Source: Bacteroidaceae bacterium (GTDB taxonomy: Bacteria; Bacteroidota; Bacteroidia; Bacteroidales; Bacteroidaceae). Taken from it: 37,706 nucleotides of DNA. The notes below the pieces were generated by a model. The model did not search any database, was not told where the DNA came from, and saw nothing but the letters and a program-made list of their open reading frames with translations. The position numbers and the translations under genes are program-made. The stretch's first letter is position 1. The number at the start of each line of letters is the position of its first letter. Below are positions 1 to 7,055 of the stretch, piece by piece. The stretch covers positions 1 through 37,706 of the forward strand of contig JAKSIS010000021.1 in assembly GCA_024398665.1 (NCBI GenBank). The letters run 5' to 3'.

Positions 1-2
1 TT

Positions 3-2171
3 CTCTCCATCATATCGCCCGGAACACCCCTTGCCATAACATCCATAGACCTTTATCAGGCCGTGATTATCGCCAAGGCAACGCAGAGCGCCACGCAGAA
101 GACCTTCATGAGCTACTATCCCTGCTCGTCAGGTGAGACCGGTACCGCCGCACGTCTCTATGAGACCCGCTATGCCCTCAATGCCGTCTCCACCAAGGCA
201 GGTCAGGCCGTCTCAGGTGTGACAGCATCCGCAACCCTGGGCCCGACAGTCATCTACGGCATATCCATCCATGACCTGAAGACCGTGACAGGCAGCGGCT
301 ACCGTAACGTGATGGCCATCATGGCCGATGACGGAGGCATAGACTCCCAGCTCGGCTGGACCTCTGATACCGCCGATGGGCCATACCGCACAGAAGGCAG
401 GACCAACCCCTTCGCCTTCTCACTCTATGGTGTACGCATCATCGATGCCGTCGGCACCGTAGGCGGTGCTGCAGGAGAGCTCATGCTCGGACGCAAGCCC
501 CGCTGGTCCATCTGGAACGACTCCATACCGAACCGCGGCCTTTGGGTAAGAGAGTACGGAACCGTCAACACCGAGATGCGCTTCAACCTCTTTGCCCCCT
601 TCATGTACTACAGCAGCGTCCTTGGCACTCTGACACCCGTCCTGCACCTGCATCAGTACATAGGCTTCAGCACCCAGGCCTCCCGCATAGCCGTGCCCCG
701 CTTCGTCACCGACCCGCCTTCCTCCCTTTCCTTTGACATATGCAACGGTACGATGGTACGTTGCATCAACCGTGTGGAAGACAAGGCCCCATGGCCATCA
801 GACAACACATACACGCGCTTTGACCCTGTGGCCGTCACTAACGGAAGGGTCTCACGCTCACGTCTCTGGCCACGTTTCTACACCGGTGAGGACATGAGAG
901 GATCATATGACGACCGCAACTCAACACTGCGCACTGATTCCAAGGAGGTCATCTACGTCAATGACGGCCATGAGCATGACCTTGACCCCATAACCGTTGC
1001 CATGGGCAATATCATTGACTGGGAGGACACAGGCACCCAGACAGCCACACGTGCCCGCTTCTATGGTGTAGGTCTTGTCATGTATGACGCCTCACGCACT
1101 CCCGGCTTTGAGATAACCCGTACCTATGAATACATGCGCGGTGTCGTCACTGAAAGCTCATACCTTGGTGCCGCCACCGATGCCGAAGTGAAGAAGGCCT
1201 ACAAGAGTGACGGCAAGCCCGTCACCATGTCCTTCCTTCCCGGCAAGGCCGATGAGCTTGCCCTGTACCTGACATCCAACGAGAGCAAGGACTGCCTTAT
1301 AGAGATGGCTCTTGCCCTGAGACCAACAGTGGCAGATTCCGATGAGCTGACACACTGCAACCGTCTTCTTGCCGCCCGTCCCATAACCCTAAACCGCTCC
1401 TCCCTTGCATCAGAGTACCGCTGCGTGCTGATGACACCCACCGTTGAGATAAGCGACGGCACCAACACCCGCACCTGCAATGTCGTCTTCGGACAGGTGG
1501 ACCACTCCAATATGTCCATGCACACGCGTCTTAGCAACGGCAATCACTTCCTCTTTCCCTTCTTCCTTCATTACACGGATGCCAATCAATCTGACCGTCT
1601 GGTCTCTGCAGGATCTGTCAGCGGCTTTACAGCCGGCGGTGACGGCCTCTTCCAGAACGGCTTTGGCACGAACCGTAAGGTAGTGATGTGCATACAGGTG
1701 TCATACATATCAAACGGTACCATAAAGCGTCTGCGCTACAAGGCCAAATGCGGCTGTGCAGCCACCAAGAGCGGCAACACCCTCACCAATGACTTCTATG
1801 GCAACTACACTAAGTACGGCGCTCACGATGAGATAGACCTTAGCAACGGCCATCATGCCGAATACAGCAGCAACCAAGGCGTCAGCTATAACCGTGGCAC
1901 CTTCATCGGTGATCTGACGCTCTACCAGGAGTTCATGCAGTACTATTCGAGTAATGACTGGTCATACCGTGACGTATCACTTACTGACATAGAAGGCATA
2001 GCCGCAGCCTCCACCAACTGGCAGCCCATATATCTTTACTACTTCATCGGCCACATGTACATGGACGGCGCCACCAATGCCGTGATACCCGAGAACTCCA
2101 CCGTACAGGTATGGCTCTATCAGGACAACAAGGTGCCTTCCGAGTGGTCATCGGTCACCGAACTCTCTTAA
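3..2171 (+). CDS. Large element-borne protein of unknown function, 5'-truncated by window edge
   Basis: I do not recognise this protein. A GTG occurs at 63, but the frame stays open to the first bases of the window, so the gene almost certainly begins outside it and 722 codons plus a stop are visible. No membrane segment, signal peptide, nucleotide-binding motif or metal site stands out. The protein is rich in Tyr, Thr, Ser, Asn and Gly in short alternating stretches, as in beta-rich structural or adhesin-like proteins. It lies 45 bp upstream of a small gene in the same direction, and both converge on a tyrosine recombinase beside a tRNA gene, so it is probably cargo or a structural gene of the integrated element. 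A phage or virion-surface role is only a guess. The reading frame is secure; the function is unknown. Confidence 0.75.
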   Translation, partial: LSIISPGTPLAITSIDLYQAVIIAKATQSATQKTFMSYYPCSSGETGTAARLYETRYALNAVSTKAGQAVSGVTASATLGPTVIYGISIHDLKTVTGSGYRNVMAIMADDGGIDSQLGWTSDTADGPYRTEGRTNPFAFSLYGVRIIDAVGTVGGAAGELMLGRKPRWSIWNDSIPNRGLWVREYGTVNTEMRFNLFAPFMYYSSVLGTLTPVLHLHQYIGFSTQASRIAVPRFVTDPPSSLSFDICNGTMVRCINRVEDKAPWPSDNTYTRFDPVAVTNGRVSRSRLWPRFYTGEDMRGSYDDRNSTLRTDSKEVIYVNDGHEHDLDPITVAMGNIIDWEDTGTQTATRARFYGVGLVMYDASRTPGFEITRTYEYMRGVVTESSYLGAATDAEVKKAYKSDGKPVTMSFLPGKADELALYLTSNESKDCLIEMALALRPTVADSDELTHCNRLLAARPITLNRSSLASEYRCVLMTPTVEISDGTNTRTCNVVFGQVDHSNMSMHTRLSNGNHFLFPFFLHYTDANQSDRLVSAGSVSGFTAGGDGLFQNGFGTNRKVVMCIQVSYISNGTIKRLRYKAKCGCAATKSGNTLTNDFYGNYTKYGAHDEIDLSNGHHAEYSSNQGVSYNRGTFIGDLTLYQEFMQYYSSNDWSYRDVSLTDIEGIAAASTNWQPIYLYYFIGHMYMDGATNAVIPENSTVQVWLYQDNKVPSEWSSVTELS

Positions 2172-2216
2172 ACTTAACAGCATACACTCATTCATTAACC
2201 AATAAACAAAAGCATT

Positions 2217-2489
2217 ATGGAAAACAAAGAGAAGAGAATGATCGACCTTTCAGAGATCGATGTGATGGAAGTTGACGGACAGCACTCCAAGGTGGACATG
2301 TCCAAGGACATCAGCCGCAACCTCTATCCGCAGGCACAGAGCCTTGAGGTGGTGACCGGCTGTCTTGACCTCTTCAAGAACGGCAAGTGCGAGTACTCCG
2401 ATGAGATGAGGGATGCCATCATCACCCTGCTTGAGTCCTCTGGTACCGGCTACGTCCTCAAGACCGCCATCCAGGCAGCCATCGGCTAA
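2217..2489 (+). CDS. Small hypothetical protein of integrated element (90 aa)
   Basis: This small acidic protein has no recognised domain, signal peptide or membrane segment. The N-terminal third is rich in Asp, Glu, Lys and Met. The remainder looks alpha-helical and ends in a hydrophobic stretch, 'GYVLKTAIQAAIG', at about residues 77-89. The ATG at 2217 follows an A-rich leader, the usual Bacteroidota context, and the gap from the large upstream gene is 45 bp, so the two are probably co-transcribed. Its position between the large cargo gene and the integrase suggests it belongs to the mobile element. A small accessory or chaperone-like role for the neighbouring large protein would be compatible but is not shown. 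Confidence 0.7.
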   Translation: MENKEKRMIDLSEIDVMEVDGQHSKVDMSKDISRNLYPQAQSLEVVTGCLDLFKNGKCEYSDEMRDAIITLLESSGTGYVLKTAIQAAIG

Positions 2490-2521
2490 CCTCCATTTCC
2501 ATGAAAACACAATAAAGACGG

Positions 2522-2551
2522 AGCAGGGTTGATTTCACAATCAGCTCTGCT
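2522..2551. terminator. 13-bp hairpin between convergent genes
   Basis: Arms 2522-2534 and 2539-2551 pair over 13 bp, including two G-U pairs when read on the plus strand, around a TCAC loop. It sits between the stop of the small gene (2489) and the stop of the leftward integrase (2561), where a bidirectional terminator is expected. Neither side carries a good U-tract, so intrinsic termination is uncertain. Confidence 0.45.
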
Positions 2552-2560
2552 ACTTGTCTA

Positions 2561-3745
2561 TTAAAACTCTGACACCCTATGCCGGATTACATCATTTGCT
2601 TCCGCAATGTCATGCGGCGTATAAATGTCAGTCATCAGCAGGCTGTGGTGCCGTGCCTGGTTCCTGACCGAAAGCAGGTCAGTGTTGTCTTTGATCAGAT
2701 CTGTAATGCCGGTATCCTTGAGAGAATAGAACTTCCATTCCTCCGGAAAGTTCAGTTGTCGCCGGATCCGGGTGTCCCAATAGTCAGAAAACTGCTTCGG
2801 GCTGACATGTGTCTTTCCCGGCTTCATATCCTTGCTGAACAGGAAATGATCCGCCGGGGCAGACATCACATCAAGTTCACGCAACAGGCGGGTGACCTTG
2901 TCCGGCAAAGTCACAGTCCCGTTCTTGCCGTTCTTGCTGTTCACTCCAGGAATAAAAAGGGTCCCCTTATATATATTAAGGTGGTGAATCTGAATAAAGG
3001 ACATTTCCTTTGGTCTGACAAAACAATAGTACAGAATATAACAAGCCAGTTGGAAATGCCGGTTGTTGTCAGCGCACCACCGGCTAAGACGCTGCATCTG
3101 CTCCTTGGGAATTACAGTGCGGTTCTTGCTGCCCTTGACCTTCTTGCCCATAAGCTTCAGACATTCCGCCGCGTTGTCAAGACAGAAAGCCTTCTCCTTC
3201 ATGAATGCCCCAACCAGTTTGAGCCATGTAACATAGTTGTCCCTGGTCGTTACAGACAACTTCCTCTCAATCCACAGCCAGTCCGTGAACCGAACCAGAG
3301 TCCGATAATCAAACTGGTATGCGTAATAAATAGGGGCTGCCTGCTGTGAGTTCCAGGAATTGAACATGTCCAGCATCCTCAGATATCCGTATTTCGTCTT
3401 CTCCCGGAGCATCTTTTCCTCCTCCTGCCGGTCCAGATATCGTGTATAAGCACTGCAGGCATCCTGCCAGGTTGCATAATTCTGGTTTGATGTAACAGTA
3501 ATCCATGGATTCCATCCCTGCTGCAGCTGTTGCGTAATCCGGTCCATTAGACCGTTGGCATATGCCCGGCGGTCCCTCACTCTCTCGAACTTTGGCGGCA
3601 CTCTTATGCGCTTTCTGCGTAGCTTGCCCTGAACGGGGTCAAATGCGTAAAATGAAATAATCCAGTCGCCCGATGTACACAATTGTGGCTGTGTGTAGGC
3701 TTTGATTCTTTGAAAAGAACTTTTTTGGAGGTCGTCTATAGACAT
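2561..3745 (-). CDS. Tyrosine recombinase/integrase of a tRNA-integrated element
   Basis: This is a 394-residue site-specific tyrosine recombinase that would catalyse integration and excision of the element at the adjacent tRNA. The N-terminal half looks like the arm-binding and SAM-like core-binding regions. The C-terminal half holds the catalytic domain: Arg in 'FVRPKEM', Lys in 'NSKNGKNGT', His in 'RHHSLLMTD' and the nucleophile Tyr in 'DIYTPH'. The box that is usually H-x-x-R reads Y-S-L-K here ('FYSLKDTG'). I chose the ATG at 3745, preceded by an A-rich run. A GTG in frame at 3802 would add 19 residues but would start inside a set of TGACAC repeats. The start codon lies about 118 bp from the tRNA 3' end, with the gene reading away from the tRNA, which is typical of integrases next to their attachment site. 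Confidence 0.9.
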   Translation of the reverse strand: MSIDDLQKSSFQRIKAYTQPQLCTSGDWIISFYAFDPVQGKLRRKRIRVPPKFERVRDRRAYANGLMDRITQQLQQGWNPWITVTSNQNYATWQDACSAYTRYLDRQEEEKMLREKTKYGYLRMLDMFNSWNSQQAAPIYYAYQFDYRTLVRFTDWLWIERKLSVTTRDNYVTWLKLVGAFMKEKAFCLDNAAECLKLMGKKVKGSKNRTVIPKEQMQRLSRWCADNNRHFQLACYILYYCFVRPKEMSFIQIHHLNIYKGTLFIPGVNSKNGKNGTVTLPDKVTRLLRELDVMSAPADHFLFSKDMKPGKTHVSPKQFSDYWDTRIRRQLNFPEEWKFYSLKDTGITDLIKDNTDLLSVRNQARHHSLLMTDIYTPHDIAEANDVIRHRVSEF

Positions 3746-3785
3746 TTTTTTTTCTTCCGGACACGGCGGTGCCTGGAAGAAAGTG

Positions 3786-3813
3786 TGACACGTATCTGAC
3801 ACGGCTGAGACAC
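3786..3813. repeat. Three direct TGACAC-type repeats upstream of the integrase
   Basis: TGACAC occurs at 3786-3791 and 3797-3802, and TGAGACAC at 3806-3813. The first two are 11 bp apart, about one helical turn. They lie between the integrase start and the tRNA 3' end, where integrase arm sites, excisionase sites or an operator for int would be expected. The function is inferred from position only. Confidence 0.4.
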
Positions 3814-3814
3814 T

Positions 3815-3840
3815 AAAACCAGCCTTAATAGACTGGTTTT
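3815..3840 (-). terminator. Hairpin downstream of the tRNA-Met gene
   Basis: Perfect 8-bp arms AAAACCAG (3815-3822) and CTGGTTTT (3833-3840) flank a 10-nt loop. On the minus strand the hairpin lies 22 nt past the tRNA 3' end and its descending arm ends in TTTT, so it can end tRNA transcription. It could equally be part of the element's attachment region. Confidence 0.5.
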
Positions 3841-3862
3841 CAATGTGTTTATTCCGCTTTTG

Positions 3863-3934
3863 TTGCGGAGGGAGGATTCGAACCTCCGACCTTTAGGTTA
3901 TGAGCCTAACGAGCTACCTCTGCTCCACTCCGCG
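3863..3934 (-). tRNA. Initiator tRNA-Met (CAT anticodon)
   Basis: Read on the minus strand this folds as a complete 72-nt cloverleaf: acceptor arms CGCGGAG and CTCCGCA, D stem GAGC/GCTC, anticodon loop CTCATAA and the T-loop sequence GTTCGAATC. The first acceptor pair is a C1-A72 mismatch, the hallmark of bacterial initiator tRNA, so this is probably tRNA-fMet rather than elongator Met or Ile2. The anticodon stem is TTAGG/CCTAA, so only two of the three G:C pairs usual in E. coli-type initiators are present; position 29:41 is A:U. The CCA end is not encoded (CAA follows the discriminator A). The 3' half is the probable attachment site of the element to its left. Confidence 0.95.
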
Positions 3935-3955
3935 ATATTTCCTTTTTTGATGGTG

Positions 3956-3986
3956 CAAAGGTAGTCTTTTGCTTTTTAACGGGCAA
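3956..3986 (-). promoter_or_regulatory. Promoter of the tRNA-Met gene
   Basis: On the minus strand TACCTTTG (3963-3956) matches the Bacteroidota -7 box TANNTTTG. A TTG at 3986-3984, about 20 bp upstream, fits the -33 element. The box ends 21 nt before the mature tRNA 5' end. Confidence 0.65.
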
Positions 3987-4026
3987 GTCTTTTGGCGGCA
4001 AATGTCCGGCATTTACACATTTTTAG

Positions 4027-4034
4027 TACTTTTG
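4027..4034 (+). promoter_or_regulatory. -7 box for the tetR-fabG-pseudouridine synthase operon
   Basis: TACTTTTG matches TANNTTTG and ends 18 nt before the tetR start codon. No convincing -33 TTTG is seen at the usual distance. Confidence 0.5.
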
Positions 4035-4052
4035 TAAACTTTCTCAGCTCAA

Positions 4053-4652
4053 ATGGAGAACCAGAAGACCCGACAGCAGATAGTGGCAGCCGCCAAGACC
4101 GTTTTCATAAGGAAAGGTTTTGATGACACGACAATGATGGATATTGCCGATGAGGCTGATTTGAGCAGACGTACCCTGTATGCCTACTTTGAAAGCAAAT
4201 ATGACATCTACAAGGCTGTCATTGATTCCGTTATGGAACAGGTGCTGGTCAAGCTGGGCGGGATTGCCGCCTTGAACCTGCCACCGGAACAGAAAATTCT
4301 GGAATTCACATTCGGCCGTTTCCGTGTTCTCAAGGAAATGGTTGACAGCAACGGAACGCTCAGGTCAGGCTTTTTCCGCAATATCTGGGGACTGGAGCAT
4401 TACAGGAAGGATTTTGACCAGAAGGAGAAACTGCTGCTGCAGCAGATTATTCAGGAGGGGAAGGAATGCGGCCGTTTCAATGTGAACAATGTAAGACGTA
4501 CGGCAGAATTCTTCCAGAACTGCATGCGCGGCTTTGAGGTCCCCTACATCAGGGGCAGAATATGGAAGGGCAATACACGTGAGGAGGTGCTGTATGAATC
4601 AAAAAGACTAATTCACGGCGCATTGGGAATAACTGAAGAAAAAAGACAATAG
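4053..4652 (+). CDS. TetR/AcrR-family transcriptional regulator
   Basis: This is a 199-residue DNA-binding regulator. The N-terminal residues 5-55 form a TetR helix-turn-helix; 'FDDTTMMDIADEADLSRRTLYAYFESKYDIY' positions are diagnostic, in particular the 'LYAYFESK' end of the recognition region. The C-terminal helical part is the ligand-binding and dimer domain, whose ligand cannot be read from sequence. The gene ends 3 bp before fabG and all three genes of the set lie close together, so it probably controls its own operon and may respond to a fatty-acyl or lipid signal; that is inference from the neighbour. Its leader is short, about 14-18 nt. Confidence 0.9.
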   Translation: MENQKTRQQIVAAAKTVFIRKGFDDTTMMDIADEADLSRRTLYAYFESKYDIYKAVIDSVMEQVLVKLGGIAALNLPPEQKILEFTFGRFRVLKEMVDSNGTLRSGFFRNIWGLEHYRKDFDQKEKLLLQQIIQEGKECGRFNVNNVRRTAEFFQNCMRGFEVPYIRGRIWKGNTREEVLYESKRLIHGALGITEEKRQ

Positions 4653-4655
4653 CAT

Positions 4656-5402
4656 ATGGGACAATTGGAAGGCAAGACTGCGCTGATAACCGGCGCAACG
4701 CGTGGCATAGGACATGCAATGGCAAAACTGTTTGCTTCAGAGGGAGCTGATGTGGCATTCGTATACAGGAACAGCGATGACCTGGCCGCCAGCGTCGAGG
4801 ATGAACTGAAGGCTTGTGGAGTCAGGGCAAAGGCTTTCAAGTCCGATGTACAGGATTTCCAACAGGTTCAGACCACGGTCGGTGAAGTGGTGAAGGAATT
4901 CGGCCGCATAGACATACTGGTCAACAATGCCGGCATTACATGTGACGGGCTGCTGCTCAGAATGGGCGAACAGCAATGGGATGAAGTCATAGACACCAAT
5001 CTGAAATCGGCCTTCAACTTTGTAAAGGCATGCGCTCCGGTAATGATGAGGCAGCGCAGCGGAAACATTCTGTCTGTGGCATCGGTCGTGGGAATCCACG
5101 GAAATGCCGGGCAGGCCAATTATGCGGCATCGAAAGCGGGGCTTGTGGGATTCACGAAAAGCGTGGCCAAGGAACTTGCTTCACGCGGAATACGTGCAAA
5201 TGTCATAGCTCCAGGATTTGTCGTTACTGAAATGACCGCAAAGGTCGACCCGTCAGTCGTTGAAGGCTGGTGTGCAGGCATTCCGATGAAACGCGGTGCG
5301 GATGTTGATGAAATTGCCAGGGCCGCTCTGTTCCTTGTATCGGACCAGTCATCATATATTACGGGACACGTGCTTGATGTTGACGGCGGAATGGGAATGT
5401 GA
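4656..5402 (+). CDS. fabG: 3-oxoacyl-[acyl-carrier-protein] reductase (FabG)
   Basis: This 248-residue cytoplasmic short-chain dehydrogenase would reduce 3-ketoacyl-ACP with NADPH in fatty-acid elongation. The Rossmann motif 'TGATRGIGH' is at residues 12-20 and NNAG at 90-93. The catalytic set is Asn115, Ser143, Tyr156 and Lys160, in 'SVVGIHGNAGQANYAASKAG' context, which matches true FabG closely and favours this over a generic SDR. The C-terminus 'DVDGGMGM' is also FabG-like. It starts 3 bp after tetR, and its TGA overlaps the ATG of the downstream pseudouridine synthase by one base, indicating translational coupling. Linkage to a dedicated TetR regulator and an RNA-modifying enzyme, rather than to other fab genes, is notable. 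Confidence 0.93.
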   Translation: MGQLEGKTALITGATRGIGHAMAKLFASEGADVAFVYRNSDDLAASVEDELKACGVRAKAFKSDVQDFQQVQTTVGEVVKEFGRIDILVNNAGITCDGLLLRMGEQQWDEVIDTNLKSAFNFVKACAPVMMRQRSGNILSVASVVGIHGNAGQANYAASKAGLVGFTKSVAKELASRGIRANVIAPGFVVTEMTAKVDPSVVEGWCAGIPMKRGADVDEIARAALFLVSDQSSYITGHVLDVDGGMGM

Positions 5403-6076
5403 TGATACCCCTTTACGAAGACAACCATATTATCATAGTCTCCAAACAGTCAGGCGAGATTGTTCAGGGAGACAAGACAGGCGATTCCACTCTGGCCGAT
5501 TCCGTGGCCGCGTATCTGAAGGTGAAATACAACAAGCCCGGCAATGTTTTCGTTGGCGTGACACACCGTCTGGACAGACCTGTCAGCGGGGTGGTGGTGC
5601 TGGCCAGGACAAGCAAGGCACTGGGGCGGATGAATGAGATGTTCCATGTTGGAAGCGTGGACAAACGTTATCTGGCTATTGTGAAGAACTGCCCTGACAA
5701 GCCAGAAGGCGAACTGGTGAACTGGCTGGTCAGGAACGAGAAACAGAACCGTTCATATGCGTATGACCATGAAGTGCCCGGCAGCAAAAAGGCAGTACTT
5801 CACTACAGGCTTGTTGCCAGTTCTGTAAACTACCATCTGCTTGAAGTGAAACTTGAGACCGGGCGCCACCATCAGATCCGATGCCAGCTTGCAAAGATGG
5901 GCTGTCCTATAAAAGGTGACCTCAAGTACGGTGCGGAACGTTCAAACCCTGACGGCAGCATTTCGCTGCATGCCTTCAGAATAGAATTCGAGCATCCTGT
6001 GTCACATGAAATGATATGTGTGACCGCTCCCCTGCCTGATGATCCGCTGTGGCAGAGTTTTGCTGAAAGAATTTGA
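5402..6076 (+). CDS. RluA-family RNA pseudouridine synthase
   Basis: This 224-residue enzyme would isomerise specific uridines in rRNA or tRNA to pseudouridine. The catalytic motif HRLD is at residues 55-58 with Asp58 as nucleophile, inside 'VTHRLDRPVSGVVVLART'. The family's later motif appears as 'ETGRHHQIRCQLA'. There is no N-terminal S4 domain, so this is the short RluA/TruC-like architecture rather than RluC/RluD; the target base cannot be assigned. I chose the ATG at 5402 because it overlaps the fabG stop as TGATG; a GTG one codon earlier is less likely. It ends 7 bp from the stop of the convergent cyclophilin gene with no terminator visible between. Confidence 0.92.
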   Translation: MIPLYEDNHIIIVSKQSGEIVQGDKTGDSTLADSVAAYLKVKYNKPGNVFVGVTHRLDRPVSGVVVLARTSKALGRMNEMFHVGSVDKRYLAIVKNCPDKPEGELVNWLVRNEKQNRSYAYDHEVPGSKKAVLHYRLVASSVNYHLLEVKLETGRHHQIRCQLAKMGCPIKGDLKYGAERSNPDGSISLHAFRIEFEHPVSHEMICVTAPLPDDPLWQSFAERI

Positions 6077-6083
6077 ACAGTTG

Positions 6084-6974
6084 TTACTGTGCCGGTGCTG
6101 CAGGTGCATCGGTTTCCGGCTCCCAGACATAGGCCTTGATTATCTTCACATCCTTGTCGGGACGGTAGTTGCGGTCCACATGTACCTGTGATATGGCTTC
6201 AACAACTTCCATGCCGTCATATACTTCACCGAAAACCGTGTAGAAACCGTCCAGTTTGGGTGCTCCGCCTACTTTCGTGTACTGTTCGGTCTGCTCCCTG
6301 CTGTATTTGAATGCAGTACGCTGGGCCATGATGGCGTCAGTCTGACGGTTCAGCTGGTTGTTCAGGGCGGTTATCTTCTTCTCGTTCTTGTCAGCTCGCC
6401 AGCCGCGTATTTCCTTTGCATGGGGCTGTGTGAGTGAGTCCTTGACGGCCTTGCGGTAACGCTTGTTGATGTCATTTTCCTGTGCGTCAAGTGTCTTCTG
6501 GGCACTGACTGAACCCAGAATGATGTAGAACTGCTGGCTGGTGGAGTAGTCGAACTGGTGGTAGCTGGCCTGGCCTACAGCTCCACGCTTGTGGTAGAAC
6601 TTTGCGGGCTGGATTTCAGACTGGATTGTGTCCGGTTCGTCATCATTGCCCAGTATGTCACCTGGTCTGGCGTTTTTGGTATTGATGTCACCGCTCTGTA
6701 TCTTGTAGTTTTTCTGGACACCGAAGAAAAGCTGGCCGTCATAGAAGCCCTTGCGTGCCTGACGGACCATATTGTGGCGGTGAAGCGGAGTCTCACGATA
6801 CAGTTTTAGTGTGAATGTTCCCATTGTGGTTTCAAAACGCACGAACTGGTCGGCGTCAAGAATGATGGTGTCACCGTCAATTTCTTCAACTGCGGCGCTG
6901 CTGCGGCCACCTTTGCAGCCGGTTATGTACAAAAGTGAAAGAATAACGGAAATACCAATGAGATACCTTTTCAT
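6084..6974 (-). CDS. Cyclophilin-type peptidyl-prolyl isomerase lipoprotein
   Basis: This 296-residue protein would catalyse cis-trans isomerisation of prolyl bonds in periplasmic or outer-membrane clients. The N-terminus has a lipoprotein signal with lipobox 'YITGC' near residues 16-20, followed by a short linker. The cyclophilin fold begins at 'VRFETTMGTFTLKLY' and ends with 'GFYTVFGEVYDGMEVVEAI'. Between these, a charged insertion of roughly 65-75 residues, including 'DINKRYRKAVKDSL' and 'KNEKKITALNNQL', interrupts the domain. It is probably a helical extension, seen in some Bacteroidales homologues. I chose the ATG at 6974; an ATG at 6983 is possible, while one at 6998 falls inside the -7 box and cannot be used. 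A proline/alanine-rich tail ends the protein. Confidence 0.88.
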   Translation of the reverse strand: MKRYLIGISVILSLLYITGCKGGRSSAAVEEIDGDTIILDADQFVRFETTMGTFTLKLYRETPLHRHNMVRQARKGFYDGQLFFGVQKNYKIQSGDINTKNARPGDILGNDDEPDTIQSEIQPAKFYHKRGAVGQASYHQFDYSTSQQFYIILGSVSAQKTLDAQENDINKRYRKAVKDSLTQPHAKEIRGWRADKNEKKITALNNQLNRQTDAIMAQRTAFKYSREQTEQYTKVGGAPKLDGFYTVFGEVYDGMEVVEAISQVHVDRNYRPDKDVKIIKAYVWEPETDAPAAPAQ

Positions 6975-6989
6975 ATTATGCATTTTTAG

Positions 6990-7020
6990 TTGAAACAAAG
7001 GTACGAAAAATGTAACTTTG
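6990..7020 (+). promoter_or_regulatory. Promoter of the nucleotidyltransferase-to-U32 operon
   Basis: TAACTTTG (7013-7020) matches the -7 box and TTG (6990-6992) lies 20 bp upstream. The leader to the ATG at 7056 is about 30 nt. No terminator is visible before 15735, so this promoter may drive five genes. Confidence 0.65.
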
Positions 7021-7026
7021 CAGCAA
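6996..7026 (-). promoter_or_regulatory. Promoter of the cyclophilin gene
   Basis: The minus-strand TACCTTTG (7003-6996) matches the -7 box. TTG at 7026-7024 lies 20 bp upstream, as expected for the -33 element. The promoter occupies the same DNA as the opposing promoter at 6990-7020. Confidence 0.65.
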
Positions 7027-7055
7027 AATTATGCACTAACATTAAAATCAAAAAT

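Noticed and set aside
2579-3349. 256-codon plus-strand open frame
   Set aside because: It lies fully antisense to the integrase, which has clear recombinase motifs.
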